64,000 bases of DNA, taken from positions 98,644-162,643 of the forward strand of contig NZ_JMLE01000011.1 of NCBI RefSeq assembly GCF_000685965.1, written 5' to 3'. The stretch's first letter is position 1. The number at the start of each line of letters is the position of its first letter. Below, piece by piece: positions 37,430-45,928 of this stretch. The notes under the pieces are model-generated. The model was not told where the DNA came from and ran no database searches. It saw only the letters and a list, made by a program, of their open reading frames with translations. The translations under genes were made by a program, and so were the position numbers. The DNA comes from Arthrobacter sp. UNC362MFTsu5.1. Its GTDB lineage: Bacteria; Actinomycetota; Actinomycetes; Actinomycetales; Micrococcaceae.

Positions 37430-38272
37430 ATGACTTCTGCAGCTGTTGACACGTTCCCCGCCGTTGCCCTGACCATTGCCGGTTCCGAGGCGACGGGCGG
37501 CGCAGGCGCACAGGCCGATCTGAAGACCTTCCAGGAACTTGGCGTCTTCGGCATCGCCAACCTGACCTGCATCGTCTCCTTCAACCCGAACGACAACTGG
37601 AACCACCGTTTCGTCCCGGTAGACCAGCAGGTCATCGCGGATCAGTTGGAAGCGACGACGGCGGCCTACGGTGCCGCTTCCGGCGCACCGTCCGTGCTGG
37701 ACACCGTGAAGATCGGCATGCTGGGCAGCCCTGCCACCATTTCGACCGTGGCCTCCGCCCTGGCCGACGGCGGGTTCACCAACGTGGTGCTTGATCCCGT
37801 GCTGATCTGCAAGGGGCAGGAGCCGGGCCACGCACTGGACACGGACCAGGCACTCAAGGCCCAAATCCTGCCGCTGGCCACTTTCGTCACGCCCAACCAT
37901 TTCGAGGCGGAGTCGCTGTCCGGGCTGGAGATCACCGACGTCGAGTCCCTCAAGGCCGCGGCCGTCCGTATCCATGAGCTGAGCGGCGCGGCGGTGCTGG
38001 CCAAGGGCGGCGTGCGCCTGGCCGGGCCCGACGCCGTCGACGTCTACTACGACGGCGACACCCTGGAAATCCTCTCCGCCCCCAAGGTGGGCGAAGTGGC
38101 CGTGTCCGGTGCCGGGTGTTCCCTCGCTGCCGCAGTGACGGCCGAACTGGCCAAGGGCGCGACCCCGCTCGAGGCTGCGCGCACGGCCAAGGCCTTCGTC
38201 ACCGCCGGAATCCGCAACCGCGTGGCCTCCGGCGCACCGTTCGACGCCCTCTGGCAGGGCGGGCCGCGCTAA
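37430..38272 (+). CDS. pdxK: Pyridoxine/hydroxymethylpyrimidine kinase (PdxK/ThiD family)
   Basis: 280 residues, ribokinase fold. LTIAGSEATGGAGAQADLKTFQELG is the substrate/ATP opening, and VSGAGCSLAAAVTAELAKG contains the GAGC anion hole with a Cys, as in the PdxK subgroup of ThiD-like kinases. It likely phosphorylates pyridoxine/pyridoxal, HMP being an alternative. The start MTSAAVD at 37430 is preferred; upstream in-frame residues include the intergenic inverted repeat. Divergent from yhhQ. Confidence 0.88.
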   Translation: MTSAAVDTFPAVALTIAGSEATGGAGAQADLKTFQELGVFGIANLTCIVSFNPNDNWNHRFVPVDQQVIADQLEATTAAYGAASGAPSVLDTVKIGMLGSPATISTVASALADGGFTNVVLDPVLICKGQEPGHALDTDQALKAQILPLATFVTPNHFEAESLSGLEITDVESLKAAAVRIHELSGAAVLAKGGVRLAGPDAVDVYYDGDTLEILSAPKVGEVAVSGAGCSLAAAVTAELAKGATPLEAARTAKAFVTAGIRNRVASGAPFDALWQGGPR

Positions 38273-38291
38273 CCCCCGCCAAGCCGTGGTG

Positions 38292-39566
38292 TTAGGAGCG
38301 GGGGTCGGCCACCCGTCCCATGAAGAGCGGCAGCCCGGTTTCCACGTGCACGATCTGGTAGTGGAACGGCCGGTCGAAGGTGATGGTCCGTTCAGGCTCC
38401 GGCGGCGCACTGGTGACAGCTCCGTTGATCTGCGTCACCGCCGCGGCGACGGTGCCCTTTTCGGCAACAGTGATGTTGGCTGCCTGCGCGGCCTGGGTGA
38501 TCATCATCCTGGGCTGGATGTTGTTGAAGTCCTCGGTGGTGGCGAGGGTTTTCCGGAGGCCGAGCGATTCAAACACCTTGCGCAGGTCGAAGCTGCACTT
38601 GTGGTCCCAGCGCGGCAGCTGGATCTGCACGGTCTCCAGCGGGGCGCTGTCCAGCGCGTCCGCGATGTCCGTGAGTGCTGCAGCACCCAATGCGGCGTCC
38701 GCGCCGGCCTCCGGCAGAACCAGACGCATGACAAAGCCGTCGGCATACGGAAGGTCCACGCCCTGCCACGCGGTCCCTTCCGCATACTTCATTTTCAGCT
38801 CGTTGTGCATTGCCGGTGCCTCGATTTCCTCGCCGGCGGCCGTGGTGAAGGGCAGATCCGACGTGTCATTCGGGTCGAACGGCGCGCTCCAGGCGGACGC
38901 GAAGTACAGGGAGTTGAGCAGGCTGAACGTGTTGTCCCGGTCGTATTTTGCCGGGGCTTGCTTAATCCGGCCGCCGGTGTTCCTGTTGACCCAGGCATCG
39001 ATGGCGGGCTTCGTTGCGCCCTCGTCCTTGAAGTCCACGGGGTACACCCCGGTTCCGTAGTGCCGGGCCAGTGTGTCCAGGAACGGCTTACCAGTGGGGA
39101 CGCCCTTGTCCACAAACAGGCCGTTGGCGGCGTGCATCACGGGCTTTCGCGGCGGGTTCTCCTCGTCCACCGCGCCCGGATCGCCGTCGAACTTCTCCAG
39201 TGATGCGAGCAGCGCGTTCATCGCCTCGTCGCGGTTCTCGGTGGGGAGTTTCAGGACAGCATCCATCTCCGCGGCCGTAGCGCCGGTAGCACCGGCTCGA
39301 AGCATGGCCAGGGCTATCAGCAGGCTCCCGGGCGAGGACACCACGTTCCCTTGGGCGCCGTCGCCGCCGTCGGCCAGCAGGGCTTCGCCGAGCCCGAAAG
39401 CGGAGGTGCGGAAGGAGCGCAGTTCAGCGGCGTACGCCGCACCGTCCACCGAAACCCGCTGCACACCGTCGGCCTTCAGGATCTCCGGAGACGACGACGC
39501 CGAGCACGCGGTGAGCGCCACCAGCGCACCTGCCGTCGCGAGCCGGGCCACGCGGAACGTTTTCAT
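38292..39566 (-). CDS. Lipoprotein serpin (serine protease inhibitor)
   Basis: 424 residues. Signal peptide with lipobox LTAC, then a full serpin fold, e.g. NVVSSPGSLLIALAMLRAGA, LLNSLYFASAWSAPFDPNDT and C-terminal ITFDRPFHYQIVHVETGLPLFMGRV. The reactive-centre hinge EKGTVAAAV (from Glu369, P17) has the small residues at P12-P10 needed for loop insertion, so it is predicted inhibitory; P1-P1' would be Thr385-Ser386. It would face the outside and trap proteases. Start at 39566 has an AAGGGGGAAAC ribosome site; an ATG at 39596 is less likely. Confidence 0.92.
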   Translation of the reverse strand: MKTFRVARLATAGALVALTACSASSSPEILKADGVQRVSVDGAAYAAELRSFRTSAFGLGEALLADGGDGAQGNVVSSPGSLLIALAMLRAGATGATAAEMDAVLKLPTENRDEAMNALLASLEKFDGDPGAVDEENPPRKPVMHAANGLFVDKGVPTGKPFLDTLARHYGTGVYPVDFKDEGATKPAIDAWVNRNTGGRIKQAPAKYDRDNTFSLLNSLYFASAWSAPFDPNDTSDLPFTTAAGEEIEAPAMHNELKMKYAEGTAWQGVDLPYADGFVMRLVLPEAGADAALGAAALTDIADALDSAPLETVQIQLPRWDHKCSFDLRKVFESLGLRKTLATTEDFNNIQPRMMITQAAQAANITVAEKGTVAAAVTQINGAVTSAPPEPERTITFDRPFHYQIVHVETGLPLFMGRVADPRS

Positions 39567-39784
39567 GTTTCCCCCTTGGAAATGCCATGCTGGCACTCGG
39601 CGGGAATCCGCCTTTCCCCTTCAGTCAACCAGCCTGCCCGCTGCAGCACGATGCCCGTAGGGTCACGGTTTGCCGTCGTTTTGGTCTCGCCTGGGGAACC
39701 CTCTCTCTATTGCTGCAACGTTTCGGGAAACGCTCACGCACGGACGGCCGCGGCGTATCCTCAAGACACGTCGAAGGAGCACGG

Positions 39785-40150
39785 ATGGTACAGAGGTTTA
39801 CAAGCGTCGAGGAGTACATCACGTCCTTCCCCGCCGAGGTGCAGGTCATCCTCCGGGAGGTCCGGCGCCGGTGCAGGGCCGCCGTGCCGGACTCCGGCGA
39901 GATGATGAGCTACGGCATTCCCACGGTCACACTGAACGGAAAGTACGTGGTGTATTTTGCCGGCTGGGCGCACCACATTTCCGTGTATCCGGTGCCGTCA
40001 GGCGATCCCGCTTTCCAGGCTGACATCGACCCGTACCGCTCGGCCAAGGGAACGTTGAAATTCCCGCTGGGCAAGCCGGTTCCTTACGAACTCATCGAAA
40101 AAACCGCGGCGCTGCTTGCGGCTGAGCGCCGCGGTTCCCCACCCACATAG
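39785..40150 (+). CDS. DUF1801 (YdhG-like) protein
   Basis: 121 residues. FTSVEEYITSFPAEVQVILREVRRRCRAAVPDSGEMMSYGIPTVTLNGKYVVYFAGWAHHISVYPV is the typical DUF1801 pattern; some members (YdhG, frataxin-like) are linked to iron-sulfur assembly. Cytoplasmic. Ribosome site GAAGGAG precedes the ATG; earlier in-frame ATGs (39587) are rejected for lack of a site. It converges with poxB. Confidence 0.85.
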   Translation: MVQRFTSVEEYITSFPAEVQVILREVRRRCRAAVPDSGEMMSYGIPTVTLNGKYVVYFAGWAHHISVYPVPSGDPAFQADIDPYRSAKGTLKFPLGKPVPYELIEKTAALLAAERRGSPPT

Positions 40151-40156
40151 CGAGCG

Positions 40157-40185
40157 GACGACGGCGGCCGCCCGCCGCCGTCGTC
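40157..40185. terminator. 12-bp hairpin between DUF1801 and poxB
   Basis: GACGACGGCGGC (40157-40168) pairs with GCCGCCGTCGTC (40174-40185) around a 5-base loop, between convergent genes. The same arm sequence recurs at 42057-42118. Confidence 0.6.
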
Positions 40186-40210
40186 GTCGTCGTTGTCGTC
40201 GTTGTCGTCA
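40181..40210. repeat. TCG/TTG trinucleotide tract
   Basis: Ten triplets of TCG with two TTG and one final TCA follow the hairpin and run almost to the poxB stop; probably a slippage-prone simple repeat. Confidence 0.6.
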
Positions 40211-40215
40211 GAAAA

Positions 40216-41964
40216 CTACCGCCGCGGGATGTTGCGCAGGTTGCTCCTGGCCATGCTCACGGCCTCGCCGGCGCCCCGGTTCAGGACCACCTTCGACATG
40301 GCGGTCGCGAAGCCGAGGACCTGCGAACCCGTGATTTTCGGCGGGATCGACAGTGCCTTCGGATCCGTGATGAGCTCCACCAGCGACGGCCCCGGGTGGG
40401 CGAAAGCCTCCCGGTAAGCGCCCTCGATCCGGGCAGGATCCGTGACCCGGACCGAGTGGAAGCCGAGCGCGCGGGCGACGGCCGCGTAATCGGCGTCGGG
40501 CACGTCCACGCCAAAATCAGGCAGCCCGTCCACCAGCATCTCCAGTTTGACCATGCCCAGTGTTGAGTTATTGAAGACCACCACGTTCACCGGGAGCCGG
40601 TGCGCGGCAACGGTGATCAGTTCGCCAAGAAGCATGGACAGCCCGCCGTCTCCGGACACCGAAATGACCTGGCGGCCGGGAAAGGCCAGCTGGGCGCCGA
40701 TCGCGTGCGGCAGGGCGTTGGCCATGGAGCCGTGCAGGTACGACCCGATCAGCCTGCGCGTGCCCAGCGGATTGATGTACCGGGCAGTCCAGACGTTGCA
40801 CATGCCCGTATCCGCGGTGAAAACGGCATCCTCCGCGGCTACCTGGTCCAGCACCGATGCGGCGTACTCCGGGTGGATCGGCTGCTTCTTTTCCACCTTG
40901 CGGGTGTAGGCGCCCACTGCCTTGTTCATAAGCCGGTCATGCTTCTTGAGCATCTGGTCAAGGAACCGGCGGCTCTTCTTCGCTGCGACCAGCGGCTTCA
41001 ACGCGGCGAGCGTGGGCAGCACGTCGCCATGGACGGCGATGTCGACGTCGGTCCGCCTCCCCAGCTTGTGCGCGGCGCGGTCCACCTGGGCTGTGCGCGT
41101 GCCGGGAAGGAACTGATCGTACGGGAAATCCGTGCCGAGCAGGATCAGCAGGTCGGCGTCCTCGATGCCCTCGGCCGCGGCGCCGTAGCCGAGCAGCCCG
41201 GTCATGCCGATGTCGTACGGGTTGTCGTACTGCATGAAGTCCTTGCCCCGCAGCGAGTGGCCGATCGGGGCGCCGATCACTTCGGCGAGCGCCACCACCT
41301 CGTCGTGGGCACCCTGCGTTCCCGCACCGGCGAAAATGGCGACCTTGTTGGCAGCGTTGATCGCGTCAGCCAGCTCCCGGACGCTCGCAGCGTCCGGAGT
41401 CAGCGTGGCGCGCCGGAACGTTGCCGGCAGCGGCGTTTCGCCGGTGGCTTCCAGTCCGGCGATGTCGCCGGGAAGCGTAACGACGGCGACTCCCCCGAGC
41501 CCGACGGCGTGCTGGATGGCGCTGTGCATGACCCGGGGCGCCTGTTCTGCCGTGCTGATCAGCTCCGAGTACACCGAGCACTCGTTGAAGAGCCGGTCCG
41601 GATGGGTTTCCTGGAAGAATCCGCTGCCGATCTGCTTGCTCGGAATGTGCGAGGCGATCGCCAGGACGGGTGCCCCTGAGCGGTTCGCGTCGTACAGGCC
41701 GTTGATCAGGTGCAGGTTGCCGGGGCCGCAGGATCCCGCGCAGACGGCCAGCTTTCCGGTCAGCTGGGCTTCGGCGGCGGCGGCGAAGGCAGCTGCCTCT
41801 TCGTGGCGGACGTGGATCCAGTCGATGCCGCCCTGCTGTGAGCCGCCGGTTTTTCGGACCGCATCGACTATCGGGTTGAGGCTGTCGCCCACGATCCCGT
41901 AGATGCGCTGCACTCCGGCAGCCTGGAGTTGTTCAACGAGCTGGGTGGCGAGTTCCTTGGCCAT
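40216..41964 (-). CDS. poxB: Pyruvate dehydrogenase (quinone) / pyruvate oxidase
   Basis: 582 residues, TPP- and FAD-dependent. The TPP/Mg motif is GDGGLSMLLGELITVAAHRLPVNVVVFNNS; RIYGIVGDSLNPIVDAVRK and HVRHEEAAAFAAAAEAQLTG are the N-terminal TPP-enzyme features; the C-terminus SKVVLNRGAGEAVSMARSNLR resembles membrane-associating PoxB tails. It decarboxylates pyruvate to acetate and reduces quinone. The start MAKELATQ has a GGGAG site; TATATT (minus strand, 42013-42008) is a candidate -10. Acetate made here could feed the glyoxylate shunt encoded nearby. Confidence 0.93.
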   Translation of the reverse strand: MAKELATQLVEQLQAAGVQRIYGIVGDSLNPIVDAVRKTGGSQQGGIDWIHVRHEEAAAFAAAAEAQLTGKLAVCAGSCGPGNLHLINGLYDANRSGAPVLAIASHIPSKQIGSGFFQETHPDRLFNECSVYSELISTAEQAPRVMHSAIQHAVGLGGVAVVTLPGDIAGLEATGETPLPATFRRATLTPDAASVRELADAINAANKVAIFAGAGTQGAHDEVVALAEVIGAPIGHSLRGKDFMQYDNPYDIGMTGLLGYGAAAEGIEDADLLILLGTDFPYDQFLPGTRTAQVDRAAHKLGRRTDVDIAVHGDVLPTLAALKPLVAAKKSRRFLDQMLKKHDRLMNKAVGAYTRKVEKKQPIHPEYAASVLDQVAAEDAVFTADTGMCNVWTARYINPLGTRRLIGSYLHGSMANALPHAIGAQLAFPGRQVISVSGDGGLSMLLGELITVAAHRLPVNVVVFNNSTLGMVKLEMLVDGLPDFGVDVPDADYAAVARALGFHSVRVTDPARIEGAYREAFAHPGPSLVELITDPKALSIPPKITGSQVLGFATAMSKVVLNRGAGEAVSMARSNLRNIPRR

Positions 41965-42056
41965 GAGTGCACACTCCCGCGATCGGGTCCGATGAGCTGA
42001 CAGGGCCAATATAGTCCGCCCACCTTGGCGCCGTTCCCAGGTTTTGGACGGGAACG

Positions 42057-42118
42057 ACGACGGCGGCCGCCGCCCCGGGGACCGGAAGGTCACCGCCGGG
42101 CCGGCCAGCCGCCGTCGT
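42057..42118. terminator. Inverted repeat downstream of the MFS symporter gene
   Basis: ACGACGGCGGC (42057-42067) and GCCGCCGTCGT (42108-42118) are exact complements separated by 40 GC-rich bases. Their arms equal those of the 40157 hairpin. Confidence 0.5.
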
Positions 42119-42141
42119 ACTCTTACCGGACTGAACCGGGA

Positions 42142-43536
42142 TCAGACGTTCAGGAGGTCCTTGTCCTTGTCGTCGTCCTTGCGGGTCTGCGACCAGGCGT
42201 GGCCCTGTTCGTGATCAAGATGCGTGGATTTCTTATTCTTCAGCGCGAAGATGTAGACCACCAGCGAGATGGCAATGGCCACCGTGACGTAGGTGAAGAA
42301 CAGGTCCACCCGCTCGGCCTTCTGGAACGCGGCGCCGATCAGCGGGACCGTGCCGCCGAAAAGCGAGTTGGCGATCGCGTAGCCCAGCCCGACGCCGAGT
42401 GCCCGGATGGACGCGGGGAACAGCTCGGCCTTCACCAGGGCGTTGATGGAGGTGTACCCGCCAACGATGAGCAGGCCGCCCATCATGAGCAGGAACGCCG
42501 TGAACGGGTCCTTGGTGTTGGAGAGCGTGGACAGCAGCGGCCAGGTGAAGAGGACACCGGTGATGCCGAACCACAGCAGCAGCGGCTTGCGGCCCACCTT
42601 GTCCGAGATCAGGCCGTAGACGGGCTGGAGCAGCATGAAGATGAAGAGGGCCCAGAAGTTGATCACCGAGGTGTCGGTCTTGGCGATGCCGGACGTATCG
42701 TTCATGAACTTCAGGATGAAGTTGGTGTACGTGTAGAACGCCACGGTGCCGCCGAGTGTGACGCCGATGCAGATCAGCAGCGGCTTCCAGTACTGCGTGA
42801 ACAGCAGCTTCATGGTGCCAGGCTGTGCTTCGCCGGCCGTGACCGGTGCCTTGGCAGCCTGGACCTGCTCGGCCGATACGGTTTCTTCCATCGAGCGCCG
42901 CAGCCACAGGACCACGAGCGCAGCCACGCCGCCGATCGCGAACGGAATGCGCCAGCCCCACTCGGTCAGGTCGCCCTTGGGCATGACGTTCTGCAGGATG
43001 ACCAGGACCAGCAGGGCCAGCATCTGGCCGCCGATCAGGGTGACGTACTGGAAGCTCGAGAAGAAGCCGCGGCGCTTGGACGTGGCGGCCTCGGACATGT
43101 AGGTGGCGCTGGTGCCGTATTCGCCGCCCACGGAGAACCCCTGGATCAGGCGGATGAGGATCAGCAGCACCAGGGCCCAGACGCCGACCTGCTGCGTTGT
43201 GGGCAGGAGCGCAATGGCGAAGGAGCCCGCGGACATCAGAGTGACGCTGAGCGTCAGCGCGGCCTTGCGGCCCTTGCGGTCCGCGTAGCGGCCGAAGAAC
43301 CAGGCGCCGATGGGGCGCATCAGGAACGACGTCGAGAAGACGGCCATCGCTTCCAGGCCGGCCTGCAGCTCGTCCTTGGAGTTGAAGAAGTGGGACTGGA
43401 AGTAGGCGGCAAAAACTGTGTAGACGTAGAGGTCGTACCACTCCACCAGGTTGCCGGCAGAGCCTTTGAGGATGTTGCTCACGGCGCGGCGGGTCTGGGC
43501 TGACTCACTCTGGATTTCGGCTTGCTGGGTGCTCAT
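42142..43536 (-). CDS. MFS transporter, metabolite:H+ symporter (MHS) family, KgtP-like
   Basis: 464 residues, 12 membrane helices. GNLVEWYDLYVYTVFAAYF and FGRYADRKGRK are MHS signatures, close to those of alpha-ketoglutarate permease KgtP; QGFSVGGEYGTSATYMSEA is the second. Substrate is probably a di- or tricarboxylate but could be another organic acid. Start MSTQQAEI at 43536 has a GAGG ribosome site. Divergent from the RR/HK/TAXI operon, so it may be its regulatory target. Confidence 0.9.
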   Translation of the reverse strand: MSTQQAEIQSESAQTRRAVSNILKGSAGNLVEWYDLYVYTVFAAYFQSHFFNSKDELQAGLEAMAVFSTSFLMRPIGAWFFGRYADRKGRKAALTLSVTLMSAGSFAIALLPTTQQVGVWALVLLILIRLIQGFSVGGEYGTSATYMSEAATSKRRGFFSSFQYVTLIGGQMLALLVLVILQNVMPKGDLTEWGWRIPFAIGGVAALVVLWLRRSMEETVSAEQVQAAKAPVTAGEAQPGTMKLLFTQYWKPLLICIGVTLGGTVAFYTYTNFILKFMNDTSGIAKTDTSVINFWALFIFMLLQPVYGLISDKVGRKPLLLWFGITGVLFTWPLLSTLSNTKDPFTAFLLMMGGLLIVGGYTSINALVKAELFPASIRALGVGLGYAIANSLFGGTVPLIGAAFQKAERVDLFFTYVTVAIAISLVVYIFALKNKKSTHLDHEQGHAWSQTRKDDDKDKDLLNV

Positions 43537-43702
43537 CGCTGAACCTCGCTTGACTGTGCTCCCGGGAACCGTTCCGGGCATATTCCTGTGCTGTCCATGG
43601 CAACATTGCTCATGGTTCCTCCTCGACATTGACGGTCCTCCGAAAGCCGAGGACCCATCCACGCTATGGGTGATCCACCCCACTACCTACGTGAAAGGGG
43701 AA

Positions 43703-43743
43703 TTCCTAACACTTCCTTAGGTTTCGCCGGGACAAGGGATAAT
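43703..43743 (+). promoter_or_regulatory. Promoter region of the response regulator operon
   Basis: GATAAT (43738-43743) is a strong -10. Two heptamers, TTCCTAA (43703) and TTCCTTA (43713), form a 10-bp direct repeat just upstream, where an OmpR-type regulator could bind; CCTAA/TTAGG also forms a small palindrome. Confidence 0.4.
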
Positions 43744-43793
43744 CTCCACAGCGGGCAGATCGAAGATGCCCCGTCAACGAACAGGACCAGGCA

Positions 43794-44462
43794 ATGGATG
43801 TGCTCATCGTCGAGGACGACGACGCCATGGCGTCCGCCCTCGACGCAGCAGTGGTTTCCGCCGGACACACGGCGTCCCGGGTTGCCCGCGGGGCTGACGC
43901 GCTCCTGGAGCACCGCCGGTTCGAGGTCATCCTGCTGGACCTGGGGCTTCCGGACATGGACGGCCTCGACGTGCTGCGGAAGCTCCGCCAGGTTACCCCG
44001 GTCCCGATCCTGATCCTCACCGCCCGCGACGACGAGCGAAGCGTGGTCCTTGGCCTGCGGTCCGGAGCCGATGACTACCTCGTCAAACCGGTGAAACTGG
44101 TTGAGCTGCTGGCCCGCATCGAGGCTGTGACGCGGCGTTCGGGCCGTGCAAAGGACAGCCGTCAGCAGAGCATAGTGCTGGGGGAACTCGAGGTGGACCT
44201 CGAACGGCGAGTGGCCGCCGTCGGCCCCAAGGTCCTGCCCCTGACGGCCACCGAGTTCGACCTCCTCGCCCTTCTGGCCAAGCACGCGGGGTCGGTGGTC
44301 ACCCGGGAACAGATCCTGGACGCGCTCTGGGGAGACGCCTTCGTGGCCTCGTCGCGGTCCCTTGACGTGCATCTGACCGGCCTCCGGGCCAAGCTCCAAC
44401 TTCCCGGTTTCATCATCAACGTGCGCGGCGTGGGCTACCGGGTCGAGGCGGATCCGGCGTGA
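43794..44462 (+). CDS. OmpR/PhoB-family response regulator
   Basis: 222 residues. Receiver domain with acidic pocket EDDD at residues 7-10, phospho-acceptor Asp49 (LLDLGLP), the ILTAR switch Thr and DDYLVKPV Lys; the C-terminal winged helix has TATEFDLLALLAKHAGSVVTREQIL and SLDVHLTGLRAKL. First gene of an operon with its kinase and a TAXI receptor; the kinase gene overlaps its stop. Confidence 0.94.
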   Translation: MDVLIVEDDDAMASALDAAVVSAGHTASRVARGADALLEHRRFEVILLDLGLPDMDGLDVLRKLRQVTPVPILILTARDDERSVVLGLRSGADDYLVKPVKLVELLARIEAVTRRSGRAKDSRQQSIVLGELEVDLERRVAAVGPKVLPLTATEFDLLALLAKHAGSVVTREQILDALWGDAFVASSRSLDVHLTGLRAKLQLPGFIINVRGVGYRVEADPA

Positions 44463-45928
44463 AGCTGCGTGTCCTCGGAATCCTGAGTGTGCTGTCCGTC
44501 CTCATCGTCATCTTCGCTTCCACCGCCATCCTGACCTCCGCCAGCCGGGAGCTCACCCAGGAACTCCAGATCAACAGGGCGGCCGCCCTCAACAGGCTGG
44601 CGCAGGTGGCGTTCGACGCCGCGACCGACGGGGAATCCACGCAGCTGCAGGCGGAGATGGACAGATACTCGGAACTCTACGGTGAGGGGGTACTGATCGG
44701 CCTCCAGCAGGGCACCCTGCGCTCGGGCGGCCTGAGCGAGGACAGGGCGGACGTCCGCGATGCAGTTGCCCGGGCAAAGCTGAACCTGAATGACACCACC
44801 CTCAGCCCGCTCCAGCCGTTCGGCACCGGTTCCGAGGTGATTTCACGTTCCTTCGGCAGTGCAAGCCAGGTCCTTGGCGAAGCGGTCCTGGAGGTCAACC
44901 TGGACGCGGCCCGGCAGAAACTGCGGGAACGGTGGCTCCTCGTCGGACTGGCTGCGGCCGTGCTGACTGCGGTACTCCTACTCGGTGCCGCCCGAGTGAC
45001 AGGCTGGGTGCTGCGTCCCGTCCACCGCCTGAATGCCGCCGTGACGGAGCTTGAGGCGACGGGCCGGACCGGCCAGCTACCGGAGGACGGCCCGCCGGAA
45101 CTGAGGGAACTGAGCCGTTCCTTCACCCGGATGGCCCGGACAGTCAGCGCCAGCATCGACTCCCAGCGCCAGCTCATTGCCGACACGTCGCATCAGTTGC
45201 GGAATCCCGTGGGCGCACTGCGGCTGAGGATCGACCTGCTGCAGCTTGAATTGCAGACCGCCCGGGAACACAAAGCGGCGGCGGGCGTTCTCGCGGAGCT
45301 GGAACGGGTGGAAGAAATCCTGGACGGCGTCTTGAGGCTCGCGACCGCCGAGCACCGGGCCTTCGAAGACTCCGCCGGAGGGCCGCTGGGGACCCCTTCC
45401 CGCGGGCGCCCCGGCGTCATCGATCCATACCCGGTCCTGCAGGAGGAAACCGAACGGGCGGGACCCGCCGCGAGGCGCAGCGGCTCGACGATCCTGCTGG
45501 CGGACCCGCCGGACCCGGCGGTGCACATTGCCTGCAATGCCGCCGAACTCGCCCAGATGGTGGGGGAACTGATCAACAACGCCATCAAATACGCACCCCG
45601 CGCCCGGATCTCCGTGGCAGTCCGCGAACGTCCGGACACGGTCACCGTGGAAATCTCCGACGACGGCCCCGGGCTTTCAGCCGAGGAACGGGCAGCTGCC
45701 ACCAGCCGGTTCTGGCGCTCCCCGCAGGCCCGGGAGATCCGCGGCAACGGCCTGGGCATGACCATCGTCGACAAACTGGCGGGAGCCAACGGGGGCCGCC
45801 TGCTGCTGACGGAAGCCTCGCCGCACGGCCTGATGGCGGGCCTCGAGTTTCCGCGTGTTTTCCATGGCCACGGGCCGGATCATGACGACGGGCTGGATCA
45901 CGACGACGGGCCGGAGGCCCTTTCATGA
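44459..45928 (+). CDS. Sensor histidine kinase
   Basis: 489 residues. An N-terminal membrane helix, an extracytoplasmic domain of about 125 residues, a second helix (LLVGLAAAVLTAVLLLGAA), a HAMP-like linker, the H-box ADTSHQLRNPVGALRLR with His245, and ATPase motifs GELINNAIKYAP, DDGPGLS and RGNGLGM. GTG start overlaps the regulator's stop. The last codons overlap the TAXI gene by 4 bases. The C-terminus carries an imperfect His/Asp-rich repeat (GHGPDHDDGLDHDDGP), unusual and possibly metal-binding. Confidence 0.93.
   Translation: MKLRVLGILSVLSVLIVIFASTAILTSASRELTQELQINRAAALNRLAQVAFDAATDGESTQLQAEMDRYSELYGEGVLIGLQQGTLRSGGLSEDRADVRDAVARAKLNLNDTTLSPLQPFGTGSEVISRSFGSASQVLGEAVLEVNLDAARQKLRERWLLVGLAAAVLTAVLLLGAARVTGWVLRPVHRLNAAVTELEATGRTGQLPEDGPPELRELSRSFTRMARTVSASIDSQRQLIADTSHQLRNPVGALRLRIDLLQLELQTAREHKAAAGVLAELERVEEILDGVLRLATAEHRAFEDSAGGPLGTPSRGRPGVIDPYPVLQEETERAGPAARRSGSTILLADPPDPAVHIACNAAELAQMVGELINNAIKYAPRARISVAVRERPDTVTVEISDDGPGLSAEERAAATSRFWRSPQAREIRGNGLGMTIVDKLAGANGGRLLLTEASPHGLMAGLEFPRVFHGHGPDHDDGLDHDDGPEALS

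Noticed and set aside
42025..43503. 492-codon plus-strand frame opposite the MFS symporter
   Set aside because: Charged, low-complexity shadow of a hydrophobic membrane protein.
43705..43721. Possible second iron box (CCTAA...TTAGG) near the response regulator gene
   Set aside because: Only the half-site TTAGGTTT matches. The 19-bp IdeR/DtxR pattern is not met.
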